A stretch of DNA of 64,000 bases from the NCBI GenBank assembly GCA_001599915.1, contig BCIG01000019.1, forward strand, positions 496,001 through 560,000, read 5' to 3'. The position numbers and the translations under genes were made by a program. This document shows, in pieces, positions 34,485 through 46,288 of the stretch. The notes beneath the pieces are model-generated. The model searched no databases and had not been told where the DNA came from. It saw only the letters and a list, made by a program, of their open reading frames with translations. This DNA comes from Symbiotaphrina buchneri. Taxonomy: Eukaryota > Ascomycota > Symbiotaphrinales > Symbiotaphrinaceae. Every line of letters starts with the position of its first letter. Positions within the stretch are counted from its first letter, which is position 1.

Positions 34485-34712
34485 CTAAGCTGAGCCCCAC
34501 TCCGGATCAGAAGATGTTGGTTCAGTGAATGGGCTTTGGGATGGGCGAGTGTCTGAAACGCTGTATAGGACTATCGACCCTAAGCAGAGAAAGGCAAATG
34601 CCGCAAGGTCTGGAACTGCCCAGAGCCTTTGGAGTTGCTCGAGAAGATCATAAGCAATAGTTGAGGAAGAGGTGGAGATGAGAAAGGAAAAGGACAGAGG
34701 TCGAGGCTGCAT
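34485..34712 (-). CDS. Possible small membrane protein (75 aa), weak candidate
   Basis: An ATG-to-stop frame just upstream of the RBR gene on the same strand (about 100 bp before its ATG). It has a Ser-rich N-terminus, one hydrophobic segment at about 34-54 (PDLAAFAFLCLGSIVLY) and a Pro/Ser/Asp tail. It could be a real single-pass protein, or chance within the RBR 5' UTR. No family recognised. Confidence 0.22.
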   Translation of the reverse strand: MQPRPLSFSFLISTSSSTIAYDLLEQLQRLWAVPDLAAFAFLCLGSIVLYSVSDTRPSQSPFTEPTSSDPEWGSA

Positions 34713-36479
34713 CTACACAAAGCGGAGTGAATGATGCAAGCAAGCGAAGAGCCATACCGGCAGAGCCTGTCCGTGAAGTCTTCGCTTCCATATCTGGCCC
34801 CCGACATTCCAGAAGCATCACCGCGGCCGCTACCGGTATTCATTGCGCATGTTTGTTTGAGGTAAAGGCGACCGAAAATGACTCAGGCCTTCCTTTATCA
34901 AGAGCATGAAAATCTTGATCCTCGTGGCTCAGGCACGTGGCTGACATAGAACAAGCGTTCCGGGCCATATCATGTGCATTCATGATAGGAGGAGTGAACC
35001 GTACCAGCATCCGTGACAATCCCTGAGGGGCCTCGTGGTGCATTATCACCTGGTAGATAGAAGAAGGTCTTTGTGAGAATTCCTGAGACATGATGAATCC
35101 CGATGTCTCTTCTACTTTAGAACAGATTTGAGGTGTCAGACTTGGCGCAGTGGTCCAGGGGTTACGCATTGACGAAGCACCGGCAACGACTCATGAAACC
35201 GTTATATGTTGGCACAAAGAAATCAAGCAAGACTGAGACTGATTGCTTTGTCCATGCTGACTGAATGGAGCAAGAAGCAGTATGAAACAATAGCTCTGTT
35301 TGTTGAGCGGACGCCAACATTGAAGAGAGGAAGAATAGATATCTATACGGATTCCTTCCCACCCCATAGCATCCAGCGGAGGAGACGGAATTGAAGGGTA
35401 TCCAACGGAGAAAGCTATATAACTTTTGTTACGAAAGACATGGTTTTGGGCCAAACCATTGGGGTAGTTACTCTGGACCAGATTATATCGACGTTGGATA
35501 ACAATCATCTGGTGTACACCCGCAAGCGCTTGACCATGCCAACTTCACTTGCTCATATGCAAGATATATTGACTGTCCTCGTAAGTCCGCCCTGTTTGAT
35601 GAGTTATCAGTGGGCTTTCTATAGTCGCTGACCTTCCCAGTGCATGAAGTCCAAATAGTGGGCCTCCCCCGAGGCATCAAGGGAGGTCTCTTCGGAAAAG
35701 GGGTAAAAGGAGCCACTATCGTACTCCGTAGGTATTGTATCTTCGGCACGGATACAGACTGCTCCGAGAGTGCTATCGGTCTTGCCTATAGGGAGTGCTT
35801 ACGTTAGAACTACTGTCCATGATGATAACAGCTCTCATTCAGCATCTTATATCTAAGGTAGGTAGCGTTGCTACACACTGTTGCCTGAACGTTGGCTCCC
35901 TGTATGATATTGCGCAATTAGAACTCTTGCTGAGGGCACGATTTCCGATTGGGTGGTTCGGAATCTGGCTGATTACATAAACGAGCGGATCGGTCCACCG
36001 GTCCATGTAGCACCGCCGTGCTCGGCACGCTACCTAAAACGCCCCCGTAGTCGCTTCCGTATTTCAGTGTTGATTCTGCAGCGGTCCGCCGAATTATTGA
36101 CCTGTGCGGTCCTTAAATCCGGAGCTCCAATGATACGATTGTGACAAGAACACGAATGACAGGACCTAGCGCACAATTCTCCATCTTACTCTTGAGTGCC
36201 TAAGGTAGAGCTCAATAAGCCTACTGCTGCTTACCGGTATCCGTGTCGCACCGATTATGGCTCCGTCACTCCGCTGACCTACCTTAGGTTCCCTTCAGCT
36301 ATGAAACTCTTAAGGCCACACTGTACACTTGGCAGGATATTTGATTAGTGCGGATCCGGAGGTAGCAGTTTCCGTTCTGAGAATGAAGCCAAGCGTCGCG
36401 TCGTCGTGCTCGCCGCAAAATTACTGTGGATTCTGCCAGGCAGACAGCTTCAATCTTACTTACCTGTAAGGATAGGTGT
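34713..36479. other. Intergenic region between divergent genes
   Basis: No supported gene. It holds the start-side flank of the RBR gene and the distal upstream region of the PDR transporter. TAAGGTA-type motifs occur at 35852-35863, 36199-36205 and 36280-36290. Confidence 0.5.
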
Positions 36480-36760
36480 CTTCGACATTAATCCGCGCTT
36501 TTCGTTCTCTTCTACTCTCTTCTGGAGAGTCTTTACTGCCACCGTTGTCCCTCCTTTGGCTGCGCTCACTTTGCAGCAAGCTTACTCTACGTACCTTCGA
36601 CTATCTCTGTTTGGGCCGTGCACAATCTCTCTCAACGCTACCGGTACCTTAGTGCGTACCTTCAACGCCGAGACGGACGAATTATTCTCCATATTCTCCA
36701 GGTCACCTTTACTTCGCTCGTCCCTCCTTCTCCAATTATTCTAAAATCTCACATCCCGCA
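36480..36760 (+). promoter_or_regulatory. Pyrimidine-rich proximal promoter of the PDR transporter
   Basis: Several CT-rich tracts precede the start codon at 36821: TTTTCGTTCTCTTCTACTCT (about 36497-36516), CTTTACTTCGCTCGTCCC and CCCTCCTTCTCCAATTATTC. Such tracts are common just upstream of transcription starts in well-expressed filamentous-fungal genes. I see no clear TATA box. This is inference from composition only. Confidence 0.35.
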
Positions 36761-36820
36761 CCCACACATCTGAAAACCCGATATAAGGTCACCGTTCGCC
36801 ACAGCTGCGACCTGGCAAAG

Positions 36821-39800
36821 ATGGCAGCCATTGGTCCTTTCGGCGCAATGGGTGTCGCCAACGCCACGGGCCGAGAAATCGGTGGACAGTTTGAATCCCA
36901 AGGGACCACGGAGCGCGCCGAGAACAGCTCGGACGAAGGCGTGCAATATGAGCCCATCTACGTTGGGGACGACCGGTCGCTTCCTGCGAACCGCGCAGAG
37001 GAAGTTCATAAGCTCGCGAAAACGTTCAGCGGGCTGTCTCAGTCTTCCCTTCAGAATCCATATGAGGCTTCAGATCCTCGGCTAGACCCTCGCTCCGGCC
37101 AGTTTGATTACCAGCGTTGGCTTCGATCGATGTTGAAGATAGAGTCTCGTGATCCTGAAAGGTATCCGAAACGGACGGCTGGTGTATCCTTTCAACATCT
37201 GAATGTCTTCGGATATGGCACGTCGACCGACTACCAGAAGACTGTCGCCAACGCGGTCCTGGAGTTGCCTGGCCTGGTGGGTCGCTTGTTCGGTAGGAAA
37301 GGAAACCGTATCGATATCCTGAGAGATTTTGAAGGTGTCGTCAGGGCGGGCGAGATGTTGGTCGTGCTCGGCAGACCTGGAAGGTGGGGCTTTCCACAGA
37401 GTGTTGAGTCGCCGATACTGACTCCTGTGATTCAGTGGTTGCTCTACTTTTCTGAAGACAATATCTGGTGATACACATGGTCTGTACTTAGCAGACGGGT
37501 CGGATGTCAATTATCAAGGGATCCCTTGGGAGACCATGCACAAGAACTTCCGTGGTGAAGTCGTCTACAGTGAGATATTACTATCCACACCATCCCCGGA
37601 TTATGCTGATGAACCCTGAAGATGCTGAAACGGAATACCACTTCCCCTCGTTAACTGTTGGCGAGACGCTCGGATTTGCCGCGAGAATGAGAACGCCACG
37701 GAACAGACTGCCCGGAGTGACTCGGGCACAGTACGCTGAGCATATGCGAGACGTCGTGATGGCTATTTTTGGTCTAACTCACACGCTCAACACAAAAGTC
37801 GGCAACGACTTTATCCGCGGAGTCAGTGGTGGCGAAAGGAAGAGGGTCTCGATTGCTGAAGTTGCCTTAAGTCAATCGCCACTTCAATGCTGGGACAACA
37901 GTACTCGTGGCCTGGACAGTGCTACTGCGCTTGAGTTTGTTAAGTGCCTGCGGCTATCGAGCGACTACATGGGGACCAGTGTGGCTGTGGCGATATACCA
38001 GGCGTCGCAGGATATCTATGATGTAAGGCAGTCTCCTGCCACTCAAGACTATTCACTGGGCGAGATGTGCCGGATAGTTATACCTGTACTAACATTATTT
38101 AGGTGTTCGGTAAAGTAATCGTCCTCTATGAGGGACGTCAAATATTCTTTGGTCGTTGCGATATTGCGAAACAGTTCTTCATCGACATGGGCTTCGACTG
38201 CCCTGAGCGCCAGACTACGGGTGATTTTCTTACTTCCCTTACGAATCCTGCAGAACGATTGGTCAGACCTGGTTTTGAGGACAAGGTGCCTCGCACTCCG
38301 GACGAGTTTGCGAGACGTTGGCTGGAAAGCGAGGTTCGAGCACGACTCCTACAAGAGATCGAAGCCTTCAACGAAGAATTTCCTGTTGGTGGCGAGCAGC
38401 TTCAACAATTCCAGAAGTCTCGCGAAGCAAACAAAGCAAAACACATGTATGCCGCCCATATGCATACTGCGACCTACTATTGGGACTGACTAGTCAATAG
38501 GAGAAAAGGCTCACCGTACACCATTACCTTCCCGATGCAAGTCCGTGCCTGTATTACAAGGGGCTTCTGCAGACTGAAGGGAAATGCGGAAATGACCATC
38601 ACCACTGTCTTCGGCAACAGTGTGATGGCGCTGGTCATATCCAGTGTGTTTTACAATCTTCCCACTGATACAGGCAGCTTCTATAGTCGAGGTGCTCTTC
38701 TTTTCTTTGCTATTTTGCTGAACGCTTTCAGTAGTCTTCTAGAGGTCCGCTGCCACTTTGACATGAATTCGTGTAGGACTCTTGCTAATCGAATACAATA
38801 GATTCATTCCCTCTACGAGCAAAGGCCTATTGTCGAAAAGGTGATTCCTGGGCATTGTCTGTTCTAGTATCCTCGCTGATAATTGCCTGCAGCATTCGAG
38901 GATGGGGCTGTACCACCCTTCTGCTGAGGCCGTGGCATCGATGCTCTGTGACCTCCCTGCGAAAGTACTGACCGCGGTGGCCTTCAACACTGTCTTATAC
39001 TTTATGACAAATCTTCGGCGGACCGCTGGAGCGTTTTTCACTTTCTTTCTGTTTGGTTTCCAGGCCACTATCACGATGTCGATGATATTCCGCACCATAG
39101 GCGCGTGTTCCCGTACACTCTCTCAGGCCATGGCCCCGGCGGCAGTCTTCATGCTGGGACTTGTGATATATACTGGATTTGCCATCCCGACAGACTATAT
39201 GCACGGATGGGCTCGGTGGATCAACTATGTGGATCCAATCGCCTATGCGTTTGAGACATTAATGCTGAATGAGTTCCATGGCCGAAGCTACCCCTGTTCT
39301 CAATATGTTCCGACCGGGGGTGCGTACAACCTTGTGTCTCCTGATCAGCACATATGCGCTACCACTGGCGCTACTGCTGGTGCGGATCATGTGGACGGAA
39401 CGGCGTATCTTCGGGACAGCTTCAAATATGTTAACAGCCATCGCTGGAGGTAAGCACTGCCTCTCCATGTCAGCTATGATTCGAAACTAATCATATTATC
39501 AAGAAATTTCGGTATCCTATGGGCATTTGCCATATTCTTTTGTGCGACATACCTGCTTGCTACTGAATATATCTCGTCGGCCCGCTCAAAGGGCGAAGTC
39601 TTGGTCTTCCGGCAGGGTTATCAAGCCAAAAAGAAGCGCCATGATGACGAAGAAGGTGTTGGGGCCACAGGAATGCGCAAGGACTACCCGGTCGAAAAAG
39701 AGGCTGTTCCAAATGGAGAGAATGGTCAAATCGCCGCTATCCAAAGACAGACGGCCATCTTCCACTGGGAAGATGTGTGCTATGAAGTGAAAATCAAAGG

Positions 39801-41959
39801 GGAGGTTAAACCAATCCTGCAGAATGTAGATGGGTGGATCAAGCCTGGTACTCTTACAGCATTGATGGTTAGTCAAACCTTTGTCTCCTGGGACTTGACT
39901 GCTGACTCAGTTGCAGGGCGCGTCCGGGGCCGGGAAGACCACCCTTTTGGACGTATTGGCTAGCCGTGTAACCATGGGTGTAGTCACCGGGAAAATGCTT
40001 GTTAACGGCACTCAAAGGGACAATTCGTTTCAACGTAAGACAGGCTATGTCAAACAGCAAGACTTGCATCTTCAGACTTCAACCGTCCGGGAAGCTTTGA
40101 TTTTCAGCGCTCTCTTGAGACAACCTCGTTCCACTCCTCGGAAAGACAAGATTGCCTACGTTGGCGAAGTGATCAAGTTGCTTGAGATGGAAGAATATGC
40201 CGATGCTGTTGTCGGTGTCCCCGGTGAAGGTAAGTGACCATCACCTAGTTGTGCCTGTGCCAAGGCTATCTGCTAACCACACTAATAGGGTTGAATGTTG
40301 AGCAGCGGAAAAGATTGACCATTGGGGTCGAATTGGCTGCAAAGCCCGAGCTGCTCGTGTTTCTTGACGAGCCAACTTCTGGTCTTGACAGTCAGACAGC
40401 TTGGTCTATTTGTACGCTCATGCGGAAGCTTGCAAACAATGGCCAAGCTATCCTATGCACGATCCATCAGCCTTCAGCCATCCTCTTTCAAGCTTTCGAC
40501 CGGCTCTTATTGCTGCAACGTCCCGGTAGGACTGTGTATTTTGGACCTATCGGACCGGACAGCGAGACGCTCATTAAGTACTTTGAAAGACAAGGAGCTC
40601 AACCATGCCCACCAAACGCCAATCCAGCGGAATGGATGTTGACAGTCATCGGCGCCGCACCAGGTGCCGTTGCACTTCGTGATTACGGCGATGCCTGGCG
40701 GGAGAGCCCAGAATATCGCGAGGTGAAGGAGGAGCTTGCACGTATGCGCAACATGGAAAAACAGCCTGATGCACCAGAGGTCGGGGAGTCAGGGTTGTAC
40801 GAATTTGCCGCACCATTCGCCGTCCAATTCATCGAATGCACGCGCAGAATCTTCGAACAGTACTGGCGGACACCGAGTTACATTTATAGTAAAGTCGGCC
40901 TATCCGTCGCTACTGTGAGTAGACGTCCCAGCGAACCCTATGTGGTCTTATGCTAATCTCGCTATAGGGTCTTTTCATTGGGTTTTCATTCTATCGAGCC
41001 GACAACACTATTCAAGGATTGCAGAATCAGATGTTCGCTGTCTTCATGCTCATGACTATCTTTGGAAATTTGGTCCAGCAAATCATGCCCCACTTTGTCA
41101 CTCAGCGCTCGTTATATGAAGCACGAGAACGGCCATCGAAGACCTATTCGTGGAAAGCCTTCATTCTTTCGAATATTGTGGTTGAGCTGCCGTGGAATAC
41201 TATGGTGGCGGTCCTTATTTTCTTCACCTGGTACTATCCGATTGGTCTCTACCGCAATGCTGAGCCTACACATGCGGTCAACGAGCGCTCCGGTCTGATG
41301 TTCCTTTACGTTTGGGTCTTCTTAATGTTCACCTCAACTTTCACGGACATGATCATTGCTGGTATTGAGACTGCGGAAACCGGTGGCAATATTGCACAAC
41401 TTTTGTTCTCGCTCACCCTGATTTTCTGCGGGTAGGTCTCTCTGCACGGTTTCAAGTGATCTATTACTTACAGGAGATAGTGTCCTTGCGAGTCCCACTG
41501 CCATGCCGGGCTTCTGGATCTTCATGTACCGTGTATCACCTTTCACGTACCTTGTCGACGGGATGCTCTCCACCTCGCTAGCTAATACCAACGCCATTTG
41601 CTCCTCGGTGGAATTCTCGATATTCAATCCTCCGCCGGGCGAGACATGCGGTCAGTACCTTCAGGCATACATTGCCGCTGCAGGAGGATATTTGCAAAAC
41701 CCGGACGCGACGTCCAATTGCAGCTTCTGCTCCATCAGCAGCACGAACACTTTCTTGACGAGTATCAGTGCAAGCTACACGCACAGATGGTGAGTCTCCC
41801 CTGTACTCGAAACCCTTGAGTGCTGGGGCAGGCTCTGACCGCATATACAGGAGAAATTTCGGCATTATGTGGGCCTTTGTGGTCTTTAACTTGTTCGCGG
41901 CCATCTTCCTGTACTGGCTTGCCAGAGTGCCCAAGGGGGCCAAGGCGAAGAATATTTGA
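36821..41959 (+). CDS. Full-size PDR-type (ABCG) multidrug transporter (1488 aa, 13 exons)
   Basis: Exons 36821-37383, 37436-37569, 37622-38022, 38103-38446, 38501-38744, 38802-38840, 38893-39449, 39504-39867, 39917-40229, 40289-40914, 40968-41431, 41481-41789 and 41851-41959 sum to 4467 nt. All 12 introns (49-80 nt) are GT-AG. NBD1 has Walker A GRPGSGCS at 184-191, split by intron 1, the signature VSGGERKR at 300 and the fungal-type degenerate Walker [15 protein letters not shown]2 has GASGAGKT at 883-890, split-boundary intron 8, the degenerate signature LNVEQRKR at 988 and [13 protein letters not shown]. This asymmetry is normal for PDR pumps. Two membrane halves follow the NBDs, and a Cys-containing loop lies before the last helix. 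Inferred role: ATP-driven export of drugs, fungicides or natural toxins at the plasma membrane. A small Zn2Cys6 gene lies 183 bp downstream, tail to tail. The gene looks intact. Confidence 0.95.
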
Positions 41960-42142
41960 GGAATTTCCCCTCTCAACGTCTTCTTCATATCGATAAATAT
42001 AGACATTCTACAATCTCCTCTGTACAGTATCTGCATCAAGCAATAGATAGAACTATAATTTAATTAGAGACTACGATTGTCGTGCGCTCGTCGTTCGTTG
42101 TCTGTCACATGGTCCTTCACCAAAGGAACTCGACTTGAAATG
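41960..42142. terminator. Shared convergent 3' region of PDR and Zn2Cys6 genes
   Basis: A 183-bp AT-rich spacer between two converging stop codons. ATATCGATAAATATAG and CTATAATTTAATTAGAG resemble fungal poly(A)-site surroundings. Transcripts from the two genes probably overlap here. Confidence 0.4.
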
Positions 42143-43071
42143 TCATCGGAGGAGAGAAGCTGTCAGGGTCCGCCTCAATGGAGCGTCTGAACTGTCCACA
42201 GCACTGCTTCCCGCGACGGCCAGCGGTGTCCGACCACCGCTGGCCCGTCCCTCGTCGGCAAGGGAAGGCGGGGGCGGGTTGCGATTATACCCGCGGTTAG
42301 TGGTATTTGCTTGCCGACCAGCATAGCCAGTTGGAGGACTCCATCTGGGCTGTTGGATCCTGATGGTTTGCTCTGGTTGTGGCACTGAGCTGGGCGAGTA
42401 TTGCGACCTCTCGAACTGTGGCGCATCTTCATAACCTGCTGAGCTGCCAATACCCATGTCCTGATTATGGCCAGGAACATTCCCAGCATTTCTGAGACGA
42501 TAATCGTACCAATCTCTCACGTTTCGAACGCTATCCAGAGGAAACACGCTCCAGAGCTCTACACCAGCTCTCTTCGTTTGGTCGGGCATAGACGCGGGTC
42601 TAGGCGCCCGGGGACTGCCCAGACGAGCGCGCGGCGAAGGCGTCTCTCGATCTTCAGGGGTTGACAAGGCCTCCGAGAGCTGCTCGTCAGAGACGACGGG
42701 GAGCAAACGAAGGAGCAAGTCCTCTGTTTCCTGAAGCCGTGATTCGAGGGACTGTATGTAGTTCTTACTCGGGCCACGCTTCAATTGCCGCGGCCATTCG
42801 CAGGTCCTTCCATATGCCCAGCACTGTGCGCATTGTGGCCTGAATGGCAAAAAGGAAGCGTCAGCCTTACCATGATACCGAGATGGTTTTGTTGAAGGAA
42901 GGAGGTATACCTCTCTCCGCTACACTGGAGGCAGGTTAGTGATTTTCTGGGTATATAAGTAGCGGAGTATGCGAGCGGTCGCACCTTCTGTTTCTTCGCT
43001 CTGCACGTCGAGCAAGCGATGGTGATTCGCGAAGCTGCGCGCTGCCGCTCGGTCGTTCGTCTCGAAGCCAT
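42143..43071 (-). CDS. Short Zn2Cys6 transcription factor (265 aa, 3 exons)
   Basis: Exons 43071-42985, 42924-42911 (only 14 nt) and 42839-42143 sum to 798 nt. Introns are 60 and 71 nt. Splicing assembles a complete binuclear zinc cluster with cysteines at 20, 23, 30, 37, 40 and 47 (CSTCRAKKQK, then CSGERPQCAQC, then GRTC). A short linker and a coiled-coil-like segment follow (NYIQSLESRLQETEDLLLRL, about 62-81). The rest is Pro/Arg/Gly-rich and probably disordered. The fungal-TF middle domain found in most family members is absent, as in short AflR-like or partner-dependent factors. Its position 183 bp from the PDR pump suggests, but does not prove, that it controls that pump. It shares a 0.9-kb upstream region with the divergent gene at 43985. 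Confidence 0.88.
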
Positions 43072-43984
43072 TTGAATTTGGTCTCCTCGAGCGACCTCTT
43101 ATTTCATCATTTTTGGGCGGGGAGTAATTGTGATCTGCATTTGCTTCCAGCAATTCGTGGCGGATTCACCGGCGAGCACTTATAAGTCTGGAACGAGGTT
43201 GACGTCGTGAACTGAACTGCGAGGATGGCTCGGCTGATCTTTCTACCGAACAGTGTACATCGTAGCTTCCTCAGGATCCTATTTTATCTCACCTTGGGAA
43301 TCGGATCATAGGAGAGTCAGGAACATTGACTATTGTATGCAGTAATCAAGAGAAAAAATATGCTCTAACACCGTCACTGACCAAATCGGCAAAGCCCACG
43401 CAGCGCAATTCTCCATCGCATATTTATGGCGATTGCAACACGCCGGATTGCTTCCAGGGGAGTGTCCGAACATCGTCCCGCCCCCTACGGACGTAAGCCG
43501 CGATCTGCGCTCTCTAATTGGCGGGATTTGATTTGCTTGGCCGCCGAGCCGTGTAAAGCAGCACGTCGCTGTAATTTTCCAGCCCAACGTCCTTTCCTCG
43601 TCTCCTCATTGGCGGATTTATGGTGACAGCCTAAACCTTTCAGGCGGTCGGGGGGTATCCATACCGCGACCGGGGCGCAGTTCCCCCGCGCTCGTCGGGG
43701 TTGGAGTAACGTCCGTAGAGCAGGAGGATATTAAGGGAAGCTCTGCCCTGGATCACGATCCATTCTTATCAAACTACGCAACTAGTCATCTCGATAACGG
43801 GCAACAATTTATCGGATAATATCTAAAGCTCAGCGATAAACATCGCGACACCAGTGGCATTCTTCGAATCGTTGACCTGATCCCACATCTTGCAACCCTT
43901 TTCCACTTAATGAACCACGCTTCAACCCACCTCACCCATCTCTAATCACCCTCACAAACCAACACCCTCAAACCCAACGCAAAA
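43072..43984. promoter_or_regulatory. Bidirectional promoter region
   Basis: 0.9 kb between the divergent Zn2Cys6 gene and the Tim17-like gene. The 100 bp before 43985 are C/A/T-rich and nearly G-free (CACCCTCACAAACCAACACC), typical of a fungal 5' UTR. No gene seen. Confidence 0.45.
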
Positions 43985-44527
43985 ATGTCGCGCCTCTTCC
44001 CGCACGCCGCCTACGCCGAAGACCAGCCATACAGCTACACCATCCTGACCACACACTGCCTACACCGGGGCTTCACGACCGGCGCCGTCCTCACCCTCCC
44101 CTTCGCCGCGTACCAGCACCTGTGCGCGCCCGCGCCCAAACCCTCTTTCCTCACAACCTACACTTTACGCGCGGCGCGCGGCTCGCTCATCGGCACCGGC
44201 GTGCTGGCCCTCGGGCTGGTCGGGCGCATGTGGGGCCGCGAGCCCATCGAGTGGGCGGATCGCTCGTGGCGCCTGCTGGCCAATGAGGGCCAGGTTAAGG
44301 TCGATGATTGGAGTTTGGCCGGTATAGCGGTTGGTGCGGCGGGCGCGGTGGTGGCGGCGAGGACGGGACGGGCGCCGGCGCTGTTGGGGAAGGGATGGAG
44401 GGTGCCTGTTGGAGGCGCGGCGGTGGGGAGCGTGGCTGGTACGATTGGGTATTTGGGCTGGACGTATGGGCTGAAGAGGGAGAGAAAGGTTGAGGATTTG
44501 AAGACAAGGAATGTGGTTCCTGTTTGA
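43985..44527 (+). CDS. Small Tim17-like membrane protein, DUF1757 type (180 aa, intronless)
   Basis: One exon, ATG in good context (GCAAAAATGTCG). The sequence has four weakly hydrophobic glycine/alanine-rich segments (HRGFTTGAVLTLPFAAY; RGSLIGTGVLALGLVG; SLAGIAVGAAGAVVAA; GGAAVGSVAGTIGYLGW). This resembles the Tim17/22 or complex-I B14.7-like small-membrane-protein pattern and the fungal DUF1757 family. If so it is mitochondrial, but I cannot confirm a role from sequence alone. No N-terminal presequence is visible, which is usual for Tim17-type carriers. GC content and third-position GC are high, as in neighbouring real genes. It is divergent from the Zn2Cys6 gene. Confidence 0.75.
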   Translation: MSRLFPHAAYAEDQPYSYTILTTHCLHRGFTTGAVLTLPFAAYQHLCAPAPKPSFLTTYTLRAARGSLIGTGVLALGLVGRMWGREPIEWADRSWRLLANEGQVKVDDWSLAGIAVGAAGAVVAARTGRAPALLGKGWRVPVGGAAVGSVAGTIGYLGWTYGLKRERKVEDLKTRNVVPV

Positions 44528-45039
44528 GATGGCAGGGGATTAGGGTGCTGTGTCCGAGCATGGCTGAAAATTGAAGTCTGACGATGGGAATTGTGGCGTT
44601 ACTGCGTTTTATATATCCTGGAGTTGGCTTGGTATGGGACAATGTTGCGTTGGTCGAAAACATCTGCTATATTGCGAAGGCAGAAGGGGGAATTCACTGC
44701 AAATTATCTTTTTTCTCGCCGTCGACTCACTTGGGCTGTCAAAAACATAGTTGAAATCAAAGTCTCACTTTGACCCCACTTAAATGGCTTCTTGCTATCA
44801 GTTGCTGTCTAGCACCGCATCGAAACAGACAACTGTAAGGTGAATGATCATAGATCTCTCCTCCTAGCCACTAGTATCACTCTGGCGCAGATCATTCGCA
44901 CCCCCATCGTTATTCATCATCCCGCTTTTCCTATATTATCGTCCCGGTTCAAGCTCTTCCTGCGCCACCATAACATTATACAGCAGTGACGGACTACAGC
45001 AGGGCCTGAACCGCCATGAGCTCAGGCGTTCCTGGACCG
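44528..45039. other. Intergenic region
   Basis: About 0.5 kb after the Tim17-like gene, up to the sugar-transporter relic. No gene seen. Confidence 0.45.
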
Positions 45040-45420
45040 ACATCATGCATATCCAGAGGAAACCGCCAACCACCGATAGAACGCCACTATGGACGAGCTG
45101 AAGCTCGAGTCCGGCGGGCCCATGAAGTCAAAGCAGGCGAGGACGCCGTCGAGATCAACATATTCGAAAAGGATGCCGCCAATGAGCCCACCCAGGTCAA
45201 GTATATCTTCACCGTTATGAAAGCCTTCAGCAGCTTTTCACCCGATGGCTAGGTCTGGTTGGCCCTTCTTTCTGCATCTGTATGATACATCGTGGACGGG
45301 TACGGTTTCGACCTGATCTCCAACATTTACGGCTTACCTTGTTTTCAAAGCAACATAATCAAATACGGATGCCTTTACCAAGGCCAGTGACTATGTCACA
45401 GCACCATGGCATGCGGCGCG
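45040..45420 (+). pseudogene. Relic of an MFS sugar transporter (N-terminal fragment)
   Basis: A single frame reads GEDAVEINIFEKDA, then VMKAFSSFSPDG, a stop (45250), VWLALLSASV, a stop (45283), YIVDGYGFDLISNIYGLPCFQ, KYGCLYQGQ and another stop. The order matches the start of fungal alpha-glucoside/maltose-type permeases: a soluble N-terminus, then the first helix with a DGYDFQLI-like motif, a LFAQPAFQ-like loop and a KYG motif. The rest of the transporter (about 450 codons) is missing. It is a host gene remnant. At least three stops interrupt about 110 codons, so it is clearly dead. Confidence 0.6.
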
Positions 45421-45470
45421 GTGTACGGTATCCTTCCCTCGCTCACTCCTACGCACGCCTCCGAGGTCTG

Positions 45471-45522
45471 TTCGCTGAAGTTCCGTACTTCGCTGAAGTT
45501 CCGTACAATATTATATACGGAA
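45471..45522. repeat. Perfect 18-bp tandem duplication followed by a hairpin
   Basis: TTCGCTGAAGTTCCGTAC occurs twice head-to-tail at 45471-45488 and 45489-45506. The second copy runs into an inverted repeat, TTCCGTA (45499-45505) and TACGGAA (45516-45522), with a 10-bp AT-rich loop. It lies just past the sugar-transporter relic and could be a decay scar or replication-slippage product. Confidence 0.7.
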
Positions 45523-46200
45523 ATATTCCAGATGGCAGCCATCCGGATGACCAAGTACCGGAGCCCCGGTAGTCGTCGGGAATTATACTATAATTCAAAG
45601 GGTACACCCACGTGGAAGCAGGGAAGATGAACGGTTTGATTGTGTGGAGCGCTCGGCCCGGGGCGCCTAAACGCCAAGGTAGTAAAAGCTTCTTGATCTG
45701 CCGAGATTGGAAGAACGTTAGAATAAGTTCATGCCCAATCATTGACCCCACGAGGGCGCGCGGCAAATCTCAAACATGTTTTAGACGTTTGCCAGATCAA
45801 ATTAGGGACGGCAGAAGATCATTGAGAGTATTTGTGGTCAGACTGAGCGGTAGATCCACCGGGGTTCCAGCATATCCAGGAGCATATTGGGGACGATGAA
45901 GTTATTCAGAGGACTTGTGGTCGGAGACGTTCCATCCAATCGTTCACCCCACGGGCAGGTACGGACCATAGGTGGTTGAGTTAAATTTGATTACGGCTGA
46001 TCTATACCAGTGCGGTCTTCTAGGACCATCTCAGGGACGGAGAGAAAGCAAGCTTTCAAGCTTTAGACAAGCTTCGAATATGGCGGTCTACTGGGGATCA
46101 CCTTCTCTTCTGAGAGGAGCTTGTCCGTCTGGAGGCGGGTCTATAGCGGACTTTTCCTGTCCCACTTGTTAAGGCGCCCATATGTGCATCTTCTACTTTC
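45523..46200. other. Intergenic region upstream of the acid phosphatase
   Basis: No supported gene; short frames have no recognisable domain. CACGTG occurs at 45609-45614, about 0.8 kb upstream of the phosphatase ATG. Two stretches, around 45736-45760 and 45936-45960, share a loosely similar CCAATCRTT-CCCCACG core, possibly an old local duplication. Confidence 0.4.
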
Positions 46201-46288
46201 ACGGGGCGTCTTGTCGCCATCTTTGACGGCAGCATGTCAGTCAGATCGGTGCGCGATCCCAGCCCGCGCTCTCAGGCGGGACAAGATG

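Noticed and set aside
37384-37503. Apparent frame break inside the first Walker A of the PDR gene
   Set aside because: Resolved by a normal 52-nt GT-AG intron; splicing restores GRPGSGCS, so the gene is intact.
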